Part shown: positions 20,129 through 30,462 of the stretch, piece after piece
Layout of the letters: the number at the start of each line of letters is the position of its first letter
How positions within the stretch are numbered: the first letter of the stretch is position 1
Assembly (NCBI RefSeq): GCF_004337985.1
Contig: NC_043744.1
Coordinates: 2,330,408 to 2,394,407, forward strand
Direction: 5' to 3'
Origin: Pyricularia pennisetigena
Lineage: Eukaryota; Ascomycota; Sordariomycetes; Magnaporthales; Pyriculariaceae
Length of the DNA stretch: 64,000 nt
The notes under the pieces: model-generated
The model's database searches: none
Told to the model about the DNA's origin: nothing
The model's input: the letters and a program-made list of their open reading frames with translations, nothing else
Program-made: the position numbers and the translations under genes

Positions 20129-23100
20129 CTACTTTGGTAGCACAAAGTTTACAAGTTTCCCGCCCCGGATCACAATGGCTTTGGCATTAGCCAACCCTTG
20201 CTTGCGCGCCAGCTTCTCTTTGACTTCAACGCTCTCGCTCTCAAGGATCTGCTTGACAATCCATTCCTCGACAGCCTTGTTGTCCTTGAGATCGGCCGGC
20301 GGCTGTGGAATTTCCGCCACGACAGCAAGCTTTCCGTTGATCTGAACAGCGCACTTCTGCGTGCTCGGCTGAAGCACATCCAGAGATCCATCGGTCTCTG
20401 GGAAGGACGAGCCGGAAAAGATGGATTCCGCCGACAATGAGTGCAAGATGCTCCAGCACTCATCCGCAAATGCGGGTGTGATTGGCGCAAGCATGCGCAG
20501 CAAGACAGACGCTGCAGCAGCCTGAATCGTTTCGCTGGCAACGTCCCGGTTTGCGAGAATGGTGTTAGTGAGGCCCATGAGATCCGAAACAACCGTGTTC
20601 AACGAGTAAACCCGTTCATACGAGGCCGTAACCGACGGGATTATCTGTTGCACATGGCGCCAGATAGTCACATCAGCATCCCAGCTTGGGTTTCCCCTTG
20701 TTTGCTCCAAGTATGCCCTTGGTGAAGCATCGGCACTGGTTGCGCGACCCTCAAGCCGTTGGACCGCCTCGTAGAGCTTGCCGAGCCACCTGGTTACGCC
20801 CGAAATCTTATTCTCGTCCCAGTTGAGAACGTCGGAGACTGGCGCTTGGAACAGCATGTGGGCGCGTGTTGCATCTGCACCGTACTGCGCGATGAAGTCT
20901 GTCGGGTCGACACCATTGTGCTTGGACTTTGACATTTTCTCGTACGTCACCAACGCTGGCTCGCCGGTGGCTTTGACAAGCGGCCGTCCAGGGTTCGTCA
21001 GGTCATACTCGCCTGGCTTCAAGAAGCGACCTGTGGCAGGATCGCTGAATGTTTTGCCATGAACCATGCCCTGGGTAATAAGTCTCTTGAAGGGCTCGTG
21101 GACGGTGTTGACTTCCTTGGCCGAATCAGAAGTTGGCGCAAGCGAAGACGACATCAGGAACTTGTAAATGAAACGAGCGTAGAGAAGATGCAAAATAGCA
21201 TGCTCCACGCCCCCAATATACAGATCTACAGGTAAAAGAGCCTTTGCCTTTTCGACCGAGAAAGGCTCGGCATTGTTGTGCGGATCGATGAAGCGCATGT
21301 AGTACCAGCTCGAATCAACAAAGGTGTCCATGGTATCTGTATCGCGCCTCGCTGGCCCACTGCATCTGGGGCATGTTGTCTCGACCCATTCCTTGGCCGT
21401 CTCGAGCGGATTTCCAGCTTTCCGCTCGGCCCAATGCCCGTCGACTTGCGGTAACTCCACAGGGAGCTGCTCGTCTGGCACGGGGACTTCTCCGCAAGAC
21501 TTGCAATGGATTATGGGTATGGGCGCTCCCCAATACCGCTGACGACTGATAAGCCAGTCGCGAAGACGCCACTTCTCGACCGGCTTGGCCAGGCCTGCCT
21601 GTTCGAGCATACGCACCATCATGCCACCGGCTTCTTGGGACGGCTTGCCCTGGAAAGGACCCCCTGCCGCCGTCATAACACCATGGTCAAGGAAAGGCTC
21701 GGTGAGGAACGCCGTGGTGGATTCATCTTCCGAGGCTGCGAGAACGACACGGATGGGCTCCCCCGAGCGATGCGTCTGCCAAAAAGCATGGTCCCGTGCA
21801 TCATGCCCTGGAACACCCATCACAGCTCCTTCGCCGTAGTCTCCCAGTACATAAGGGGCGACATAGATGGGTATGGAGGTCTTGGTGGCATTCGGCGTGT
21901 CCTCATGGTAGGCAAGAGGATTTATAGCTCGGAGGTTTGGCAGTAGGTACCCGACTTTCGAATCTGGGGGTAGTCCCGGGAGGGTATCGAGGAAAGCTTG
22001 AAGCTCAGGGTCTTGTTTCGCCAAGTCAAGTACAACAGGGTGAGTGGAGGCCAGAGCAAGGTACTGCACCCCAAACAGGGTGTCAGGCCTGGTAGTGAAA
22101 ACCTCAATGGCACGGTGGACGTCATTGCCACCGGCCAATATGGGAAATTTGACCAGGGCGCCAGTGGACTTGCCCAGCCAATGCCTCTGTTGCGTCAAGA
22201 CTCTTTCGGGCCAAGCATCGTCTTTGGCGAGGACGTTGAGGTCTTGCAGCAGGGGCTCGCGGAACTCGGAAATTTTGAGGAACCACTGCCTCAAGCGACG
22301 CTTTTCAACCTTGGCGCCGGACCGCCAGGAGCACCCATTAGCATCTACCTGTTCGTTGGCGAGTACTGTCTTGTCAACTGGATCATAGTTGACTTCCGCC
22401 TCGGCTTGGTAAGCGAGTCCTTTCTGATGCATTAGAAGAAATATCTTCTGGGTGTGTTTGTAGAACTCAGGATCACATGTTGATATTTCCTGTCAAGTAT
22501 ATAACACACTGATTAGCATGGGAGCCCGCTACTAGCAGGCGGTTTTGTCGGGGGCAAAAAGAGAGAAGAAGAAGAAGAAAAANNNNNNNNNNNNNNNNNN
22601 NNNNNNNNNNNNNNNNNNNNNNNNNNNNNNNNNNNNNNNNNNNNNNNNNNNNNNNNNAAAAAAAAAAAAAACCTACCCGGGACCAGTCCCAGGACGAGTT
22701 CATGACGTCCAGTTGCTCCTTCATCCTGGCTATATTGGACTTGGTCCATACAGCCGGATCAATACCTCTCTCAATGGCAGCGTTTTCAGCGGGAAGGCCA
22801 AAGGCGTCCCAGCCCATGGGCAACATAACCTTTTTCCCCTGAAGGGTGCGAAAGCGAGCTATAACATCTGCTATGGTATACACCCTGAGATGGCCCAGGT
22901 GGAGATAGCCAGACGGGTATGGGAACATGGGCAAGACATAAGTGTCCGGCTCAGGTTGCGTAGAACCCGAGTCCTGTGCAGGACTTGAACCTGCAGTACG
23001 GACTCCACTTTTCTCGAAAGCCCATCTTTCTCTCCATTTGCGGTCGAGTGCCGGCAAGTCTAGTCGCTTGTGGTCCGAATAAGCCCGGCGCAGAACTATA

Positions 23101-23237
23101 CGGTCAACAAAGCCTGCCGGTGCTCGTCCGAGGACGAGTGGCCGAGAACCTGCATGATGATAGCGTGGTAGACTTTGCCCATTGGTCCTGACGACAACTG
23201 GGAATCGACCGAGAAGTTTCCCAAAGGTCAAAGTCAT
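20129..23237 (-). CDS. NAM2: Mitochondrial leucyl-tRNA synthetase
   Basis: Two exons, 23237-22677 and 22489-20129, giving 973 residues. An Arg-rich, acid-poor leader ([13 protein letters not shown] onwards) fits a mitochondrial presequence. Class I motifs: HLGH at 113-116 in [15 protein letters not shown] and KMSKS near 705. A CP1 editing domain ([20 protein letters not shown]) lies between, and WDTMDTF-type catalytic sequence reads [18 protein letters not shown]. The splice joins DWSR to [10 protein letters not shown], exactly the block conserved in bacterial-type LeuRS, which fixes both splice sites. The enzyme charges mitochondrial tRNA-Leu; the yeast orthologue also helps splice group I introns. 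The intron contains a 75-base N run in an A-rich stretch, so its length is unknown but the coding sequence is intact. Confidence 0.95.
22583..22657. other. Assembly gap (75 N) inside the NAM2 intron
   Basis: Seventy-five undefined bases flanked by A-rich sequence on the + strand (GAAGAAGAAGAAA on the left, an A run on the right). The flanks suggest a collapsed homopolymer or GAA repeat that sequencing could not cross; the run length may be an estimate. Confidence 0.95.
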
Positions 23238-24399
23238 CTTGAAACCATTCTGATTGTGAGCAAGTCAAAATGCTGCTCCGAGATTTTTCTTTTGCTTCCT
23301 TTTTTGAACGAGCTGGCTCAAACGAGTCACTAGACGGAGACGTGGGGGGTTTCTCTGTATTTATGTGGCTGCCTGGAAGAGTTGGTTCTTTGGAATGGTT
23401 GATGTCAATTTTCTGTTTCTCTTTTAATACACCACATTAAAAGTCGCGTAAAGGCTTGCAGGCAGGCCACTATACCACAGTAAACACGTGCGCTGCGCGA
23501 CCCGAGCCACCCCTGTACTTCAGGGACAACCACTAACTCGCTCAGAGGGTTGGGATGCACAGATTGGAAATGGATCCGTACCCAATATTTAAATGATCTT
23601 TAGTCTCCTGACAGCCAAGCCTTGAGCCGCAAAGCTTGAAGTGAGGGCCCTTTTGCACAGAGTAAAATTACTTGAGATCACTGGCAAATATTCCGACCAA
23701 CAATTCTCATACTGATTCATTGGCTCCGCGCCAAAATATTCCGTCATCCCAATGGATGAAGAGTTGTTTCTGGTTTTACCACCTCCCAACGTCAACTCTT
23801 GGCTCTATGCTGTGGCGCTGATCCACCCAGTTCCAACAGGGGGTTGCGGCAGGTAATTGAGTGCCGGGGCGTTACTCGAAATTCAACAAAGATCCAAATA
23901 CTGAATGGAATGCACACATTCTACATTCGGAAATACCTCTTGTTTTCCCTTCAAAGCCTGGGCTCCAGATTCTTTTTCATTGTATTGATCAATTGGTTGC
24001 CCTTGAGGCCGGGCTCATAATAGGTTATTGTAATCAATTCACTTGCTGAGTATTATTTTCAGATCTGCAAGCTTCGCAGCGACTCGGACGCTTTCGTCAG
24101 TGCTGTAATTATTACGTCCACCGGGACTGTACTGTTGCAGACACGACACGGCCTTTTTGCTTCATGTTGCCAGGTTCAACCAACAAAACCATCGACCAGT
24201 CCCGACACTGGACATGGTCAAGCCACCCATAACTTGCTGTCGATCCTGTCTAGCAACGCTCTAAATTAGCAGTTGATTTCTCCCCGCGCTTCAAGTTACT
24301 TTTAACAACATCTCTTTATTTTTCGCAATTCAATTTAATTAACCACGCAAATCGGCTTTCTTTGGGGGCGGCCGACGTCCCCCAAGACCTCCCGCTGCG
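23238..24399. promoter_or_regulatory. Divergent promoter region NAM2 / amino-acid permease
   Basis: 1.16 kb between divergent starts with no recognisable gene. The last 100 bp before the permease ATG are AT-rich (AATTTAATTAACC), then GC-rich. Specific regulatory sites cannot be supported. Confidence 0.45.
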
Positions 24400-26339
24400 A
24401 TGCCGCCTCTGTACTCCAGGGGACAGGCGCAGGCCCGCGACTCCCTCGAACTCGCCTCTTTAGCCAGCTCCAGCCAGCTTGGCGAGGACACCGCCGATAC
24501 CGATTCTCGACCTAGCATATCCTCCTCCCGCAAAGCCTCACTCGAGCGCGATGACCCTCTCGACTCGCAGAACCCCGCCGCCTTGGGCGGTCGTCCGAAC
24601 CGCCATGACCGCTCATTCTCCGTTTCGTCGGGCTTCGACCTTGCTGCAAACCTCTTCCCCCTCTCCTCCACGGCTGGCGGCTCAGGATACGCTCCATTAG
24701 GCGCCACCACAGCCCCCGGCCAGCCTGGCGCCGCTGGACTGGGCGGCAGCTCGCTCGAGAAACACAAGACGCTTACATACCTGAATGGACTCTCGCTTAT
24801 TGTCGGTCTGATCATCGGCTCTGGCATCTTCTCGTCGCCCAGCCAGGTCAACGCAAATGTGGGCTCGCCTGGCGCATCCCTCATTGTGTGGGTGTTAGCG
24901 GGCGTGCTAGCGTGGACGGGAGCTGCCAGCTACGCGGAGCTTGGCGGTGCCATCCCCCTCAATGGCGGGCCGCAGGTCTACCTCGCCAAGATCATGGGGG
25001 AACTTTCCGGGTTTTTGTTTGCCTGGGTCGCAGTGCTGGTGCTCAAGCCCGGCAGCGCTGCCATCGTGTCCATCATCATGGGCGAGTATCTGGTGCGAGC
25101 GTTTATTGGCGCCGAGGCGGAGACCATCAACCCATGGGTCAACAAGTCCGTCGCACTTGTCGGCCTTTTCATTGTTACGTTCCTCAACTGTGTGTCGACG
25201 CGGCTGGGGATGCGATTAAACGATTTGCTCATGTTCTTGAAGTTCATTGCCCTGGTTGGCGTCACCATCACTGGCATTGTGGTCGCAACGACGGGCTTGA
25301 CATATTCAGGAGAGCCGAACATGGATTGGAAGAATCGCGCATGGTTCGAGGGCACCAAAGCAGACACGGCAGGATGGGCCGTGGCTCTGTATGCTGGTCT
25401 GTGGGCCTATGATGGGTGGGATAATGTTAGTTACGACCGTTCGATCGCGGCTCTCCATGTCCGAGTACATGTAAAATACGTGCTAACCTCCTCGTTTTAT
25501 GATTGATGCAGACCAACTATGTAGTTGGAGAATTCCGCAATCCTACGAAAGACCTTCCCAGGGTCATACACACAGCGATGCCGCTGGTGATTGTTTCTTA
25601 CGTTCTCGCCAACGTGTCGTACTTCTTGGTTCTCCCGCTTGCGACGATCAACTCCAGCAACACAGTTGCCGTTATGTTCGGCGCCAAAGTCTTTGGTCCG
25701 ATTGGGTCGCTGGTCCTGGCGCTCATCGTGAGTGCATCCTGCTTTGGCTCGCTCAACAGCTCGACCTTCACCAGCAGCCGTCTGGTTTATGTAGCTGGCC
25801 GGGAAGGGTATTTCCCATCGTTTCTAGGCAGGATTGGAATAGGCAGCACGGGCGACCCGACATCCATTACGACCACCAGGACGAGAAACTGGTTCAGCAA
25901 GATGCTGGCTAGGCTGGTTGCCGACGAGGACACTGGCCTGTTCTTCACTCCAGTGTGGGCTCTCATTGCCAACGCGCTTCTAACTGCAGCATATGTGGTC
26001 GTGGGCGAGTTCGGCACTCTGGTGACGTTCTACGGCGTGGCGGGGTACACGTTCTACTTCCTGACGGTGCTTGGGCTGATCATCCTACGGGTCAAGGAGC
26101 CGCAATTGGAACGGCCATACAAGGCCTGGATCACGACGCCAGTCATTTTCTGCTGTGTCAGTTTGTTCTTGCTCAGCAGAGCAGTCTTTGCACAGCCCCT
26201 GCAGACCCTGATTGTGGTGGCGTTTGTGGTAGCAGGCATACCAGTGTATTTTTTGCGCATCAGGGGCAGAGATAAGGTGACCAAGAGGGAAGCCCCGGGA
26301 GAGTCACGCTGGAAGTTTTGGAAACGATGGTCAAAGTGA
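24400..26339 (+). CDS. APC-superfamily amino-acid permease (LAT/methionine-permease type)
   Basis: Two exons, 24400-25425 and 25512-26339, with an 86-bp intron (GTTAGT to TGCAG), giving 617 residues. The first 125 residues are a Ser-rich cytosolic tail. About twelve hydrophobic segments follow, starting with TYLNGLSLIVGLIIGSGIFS, whose GSGIF is the helix-1 substrate-binding signature of the LAT/YAT group. The splice joins GLWAYDGWDN to TNYVVGEFRNP, the block conserved in helix 6 of L-type transporters and the yeast Mup1/Mup3 permeases; this fixes the intron. No Ssy1-type or other sensor extension is seen. It should import neutral amino acids, possibly methionine, at the plasma membrane; substrate is not certain from sequence. 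The basic end (RWKFWKRW) is typical of a cytosolic C-terminus. Confidence 0.9.
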
Positions 26340-26806
26340 TGGATGTCACGTGAAAAAAAAAGGATATACCCATTTTCAGACGGCAGTAGCATGATTAGTT
26401 CTGGGCCTTACTTGTACAGATGACGAGGATAGACATTACCCGGGCTGAAGCCGTGGCTGCTGGATCGAGCTATGTGGATGGATATATAATGAAAAGAACT
26501 TTAGATGTGTAACTACTGCTAACTGTTACGGGCTGCTATGAATCCAATGACAGTGATTAGCGCCCATGAATGAGCCAGGGGCAAATTATGTGTGATTGGC
26601 TCAAGTCTGACACTAACAGGGCGTATGTAATCCCCACAAATCCACTGTCGCGCCTTCGAATTGAATAAGCCGCAACGCAACACAAACACACCTCTCTCGT
26701 TTACTCACAAAACATTACAAGACAGAGACTTTTTGATTTCCGAGTCGCCTCAACAGAAAACTTCATTTTACTTGCTACTCTCAATTTTCTGCTTTAGTAT
26801 TCAGTC
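26340..26806. other. Intergenic region permease / AIM32
   Basis: 467 bp with terminator sequence of the permease and promoter of the next gene; A/T-rich and CA-rich close to the start codon. No gene is seen. Confidence 0.5.
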
Positions 26807-27998
26807 ATGTCACAATATCTTCTTGCAGCACTGAAAAGGGCATCGCCCAGTCTCGTGGGTGCCACAGCAAGAAAATGCAGATGGGTATCGTCATCGTCGT
26901 CACCGTCATCAATATCATCGTCCCGCAAGCCTGCGTTTCCAACCATTGAATCATGCCCTCCGCCAACATGTTCTTGCCAACCAACACCGAACATGGCAGA
27001 GGGGTTTGAGATTGATCACGGGACGAAGCTCAATGGCCTTATGCCGGCGTATCAGCAGCACGTGCTGGTCTGCACTGGTAAGGACGACTGGGCGTCCAAG
27101 ATTGAGGATGAAGACGGCGGCGACAATCTAGCGGCCGATCTGCGAGGCTTCTTTGGTCGCGGTGGGAGTCTGAGCGATGTGAGTTTGACAATGAGCGACC
27201 GCTCTACGGAAAAACAAAGTGGGGGCCTGGCTTCAGAAATCAAAAACACATGTGGCAGGAGTGAAACGCTGACGGTAAGTCTTTGATATGTCACCTTCCC
27301 CCGTGGTGGTCTGGCAGCCTTATCATAACGTTTCCGTGCTCAACGCATCTTTCCCGTCGTCTGGGAGGGCGGGAACATCCGTTTTCCTGCTGCCCGACTT
27401 CAAGCTTGTGCCATCAGTAGAGAGGGGTTCCTCATCTGAGCAGCTCGAGGGTCTGGCAAAGGGGTACCTGCTGCCGGAGAAGCTTCACAATGCACATGAT
27501 GCAATGTCCGCAGAACACCGTGAGAAGCTCGTTCGGAAACCAGAGCTCCAGAGGCTTGTCGGGGATGTTCGAGATTTCGATGAGATCCTTGTGCTCATTT
27601 GTGGCCATGGAGGTCGGGACCAGCGTTGCGGTATCTACGGCCCACTTCTGAGGACCGAGTTCGAGAGAGCTCTGTCACAACTTGGTGTCGATGTGCTTAC
27701 CGGTCCAGTGGATAGAGTGAGTCATGACGGTGTTAACAAGAAGCCATCGTCAAGGGTCGGACTGATCAGTCACATTGGCGGCCACAAGTTTGCTGGCAAT
27801 GTGATCATCTACCTTCCACCTAGCTTGCAAACTGAGGAGGGACTGCCGCATCCGCTAGCAGGTCATGGTATCTGGTATGGAAGAGTTGAGCCTAGGCATG
27901 TGGAGGGAATCATCCGGGAGACGGTTAGGAAGGGTAACGTAATCAAGGATCATTTCCGAGGCGGTATCACACCCTCTCGAGAGATCCTACGCATCTAG
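26807..27998 (+). CDS. AIM32: AIM32-like mitochondrial thioredoxin-fold Fe-S protein
   Basis: Preferred model: exons 26807-27178 and 27318-27998, 350 residues. The N-terminus is rich in Ala, Arg and Ser without acids (LLAALKRASPSLVGATARK), consistent with mitochondrial import. The C-terminal half is the sucrase/ferredoxin-like domain: VLICGHGGRDQRCG gives Cys219 and Cys228 nine residues apart, and SHIGGHKFAGNVIIY gives His276 and His280, matching the two-Cys/two-His [2Fe-2S] ligand set known for yeast Aim32, a redox quality-control protein. It ends with GIWYGRV and a basic helix. The donor is uncertain: GTGAGT at 27179 yields SLSD joined to PYHNVSVLNASFP, which I believe fits the family better, while GTAAGT at 27275 would add 32 residues and leave a 43-bp intron. 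Confidence 0.85.
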
Positions 27999-28306
27999 TG
28001 TAATTATATAGGACTCTTGTCTGTAATATTAGCCTTGCAACTAGGAAGAGCCTAGAATCTTTTTTTTTCTTTTTTTTTGGAACATTATAGGTGCAAAAGC
28101 CTGATCCCTACCCTGCACCAATTCTACTGCAAATTTACACACATTGTTCACACTGTCTGACGCACGGTCGATGCCTTTCCACTTTGCGATTTCTCTCGTC
28201 AGTGCACGTCCAACGGCAAATCAAAGAGACGAATCTGAGGTGGTACGTGACAGTTTTTGATCTTGCATCTTGGATATTTGGTTGAATTTTCTGGCCTGAT
28301 TCTAAC
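27999..28306. other. Intergenic region AIM32 / CYC2
   Basis: 308 bp containing a T-rich tract at about 28061-28078 that may lie in the AIM32 3' end. No gene is seen. Confidence 0.5.
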
Positions 28307-29860
28307 ATGAGCCGGAACTTTCCAAGATGCATGCGCGCAGTCGCGTCGCATAGCCGACGTGCTCTGGACAAAAGATTAAGCTCCAAAGCGTGTCCTCTCT
28401 ATCGGTCTTTGCCATGGCTTGAGAACTGCCATAAGCAGTCTGCAGGTCCCTCAAATCATCATCTACACTGGCAGTCCCGCTCATATTCATCCTCCGGTAT
28501 ACCCTCAAACCCTGACAAGGAGGCCCAGCCAAATGATGATGCAGATGCAACATCACCGAACCAACCACCCGTGGAAACCAAGGCCGCTGCTGAGCGAACT
28601 GCAAACTCACAACCACCTCCTACTCCTCCACCACCAGAAGTGGAACCCATCTCATGGCTGCAGATAGTACTGGCCACGTTGGGCGTAGGCGGCACCCTCA
28701 CCTGTTTCTACTACTGGGCAAAGCAGCAATGCGGACCACTGTCCATACCCCAGTACCTCTTCACGGGCAGGGAGCTTAATACGACGACATTTGTCCCCTT
28801 CACCGTCGTGTCCAAGGAGCCCCTGACCGACAACAGTTTCATCATCACCCTCCGCCCTCGCCGCCGGCACGTCCGCACCGTCGCCTCGCCCTGGCGCGGC
28901 CCGACTCTGGCCTGGCTGGCATCCCTGTCTCCCTGGCGCGGCGCCGGCGAGGGCCGGCTCTTCGATCTGCAGCTGCGCGAGCACAGCCACTTTGACGTCT
29001 ACGAGCGCGCCTGGCGCCACGGCCTCTGGGCCGTCGAGGTGAAGCAGCCGCAGCTGCAGATCGTGCGCGAGTACACGCCGCTGCCGCCCCACTGGGCAGA
29101 CGCTGAGGACCAGCGCGAGGCCCAGCGCGCCGCCGGCGAGATCAGGCTCTACGTCCGCAACGTCGGCGAGGTTTCCAACTACCTGGCCCGCAAGCGGCCC
29201 GGATCCATCGTGGAGCTGCGCGGGCCGTATCTGGGCTTCGACGTCGCCGAGCGCCTCGGCGATGCTGCCGACAAGCAGGTAGTCTTCCTGGCAGGCGGCA
29301 CGGGCATCGCGCCCGCCATGCAGGTCGCTCACAGGTTGCTGGACGGGGATGAATATGCCGACAAGGACAAACCTTTCGCGAAGCCCGAGGTGCAGATAAC
29401 CTGGGCGAACCGCCTCAAGGCCGACACGGCACAGACGTCTTCCATCATGCGCCAGCTCGCCGGCATGAGGCAGCGGCACGGGAAGAAGCTGGGCCTGCAG
29501 TGCGTGGTGGACGAGGAGAAGAAGTTCATCGACGAGGGCATCGTAGGCAAGGCCATCTCTGCGAGGAAGCCGGGGCCGCCTCAGGATGGCGAGGCATGCC
29601 CCTATCACTCCAGCCTGTTGCTCCAGCACACGACGACCGACTCGCCGGTTGGTGAGGGCCCTGGTTGTCGGTGCGAGGGCCCATCCAAAGGTCGGAACCT
29701 GTTGTTCGTCTCCGGGCCTGACGGTTTCATCAACCATTTGGCTGGAGAGAAGCTCTGGCGTGATGGCATGCTGCTGCAGGGTCCGGTCGGTGGGTTGTTG
29801 GCAAAAATAAAGAACAAATACCCGGACCAGTTCAAAGACTGGCTCGTTCTGAAGCTGTAA
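28307..29860 (+). CDS. CYC2: CYC2-like mitochondrial flavoprotein oxidoreductase
   Basis: Intronless, 517 residues. An Arg/Ser-rich leader of about 60 residues suggests mitochondrial import; a Pro/Glu-rich linker precedes one membrane segment at about 114-134 (SWLQIVLATLGVGGTLTCFYYW). The rest is a ferredoxin-NADP reductase fold: VREYTPLPP is the RxYS/T flavin motif, VGEVSNYLARKRPGS the second flavin block, and FLAGGTGIAPAMQ the nucleotide-binding motif. Yeast Cyc2 is an inner-membrane FAD protein facing the intermembrane space that assists haem attachment to cytochrome c. A cytochrome-b5-reductase-like activity is the alternative. An insertion rich in Arg, Pro and Gly (HVRTVASPWRGPTLAWLASL) interrupts the flavin domain. 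The strong GC bias of codon third positions produces a long open frame on the opposite strand, which is not a gene. Confidence 0.85.
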   Translation: MSRNFPRCMRAVASHSRRALDKRLSSKACPLYRSLPWLENCHKQSAGPSNHHLHWQSRSYSSSGIPSNPDKEAQPNDDADATSPNQPPVETKAAAERTANSQPPPTPPPPEVEPISWLQIVLATLGVGGTLTCFYYWAKQQCGPLSIPQYLFTGRELNTTTFVPFTVVSKEPLTDNSFIITLRPRRRHVRTVASPWRGPTLAWLASLSPWRGAGEGRLFDLQLREHSHFDVYERAWRHGLWAVEVKQPQLQIVREYTPLPPHWADAEDQREAQRAAGEIRLYVRNVGEVSNYLARKRPGSIVELRGPYLGFDVAERLGDAADKQVVFLAGGTGIAPAMQVAHRLLDGDEYADKDKPFAKPEVQITWANRLKADTAQTSSIMRQLAGMRQRHGKKLGLQCVVDEEKKFIDEGIVGKAISARKPGPPQDGEACPYHSSLLLQHTTTDSPVGEGPGCRCEGPSKGRNLLFVSGPDGFINHLAGEKLWRDGMLLQGPVGGLLAKIKNKYPDQFKDWLVLKL

Positions 29861-30462
29861 AAGACTGTGTTTGTAGTTCATATCATATGTATAATTCTGT
29901 AAACATATTGTTCCTTGAAAGCCTTCTTAACCTTCACATACAAACAATCCCAAGGCGCAGGACTCGAGCAACTATTCCAACATTAGCACGTAGTGGTTCT
30001 CGAAACTTACAAAAAAAAAAATAAAAAAAAAAAAAATAAAAAAAAAAAAACATAAAAAAACATAAAAAATAAATAAATAAAAAAACGGTCGGTGATCACG
30101 ACAAAGTGCCACAACAGGCCCAGAGACCCGGACGCTTTGTTCTTCGACGCTGAGGTTTACCGCTGATAACCAGGCGCTGAACAAACCGGATTTTTGAGGA
30201 GATATGCACTTGAAAACGTGTTGTGAAAAGCTTCGCAGCAGATGTCACCCTTAGCACGTGCTAATGGCAGTGAACTGCTAGTAAATTTTACATCTAGCAT
30301 AGAATGAGTTCCAAGTCTTTGCCAAACTCTCTCGATTGATTTTTCATCGTTTCCCCATCATTTTCTCATGACCCAGGCAGATGCAGAAGTATCCTTCACT
30401 TCCAGGGGTATATTTATCGTTCATTTGCCAATCCCACTTGTCCTCCTCGATATTTCTCTGGT
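29861..30462. other. Convergent intergenic region CYC2 / glucosidase I
   Basis: Shared 3' region. It contains the A-rich tract at 30011-30085 and nothing else recognisable. Confidence 0.55.
30011..30085. repeat. A-rich low-complexity tract
   Basis: About 75 bp of A runs punctuated by single T or C, ending in TAAATAAATAAA. It lies between two convergent genes, where it could serve as poly(A)/terminator sequence for the minus-strand-facing end or be a neutral microsatellite. Confidence 0.8.

Noticed and set aside
28652..29881. 409-codon open frame on the minus strand opposite CYC2
   Set aside because: It is the antisense shadow of a GC-biased real gene; the translation has no recognisable motif and the + strand frame has clear flavoprotein motifs.
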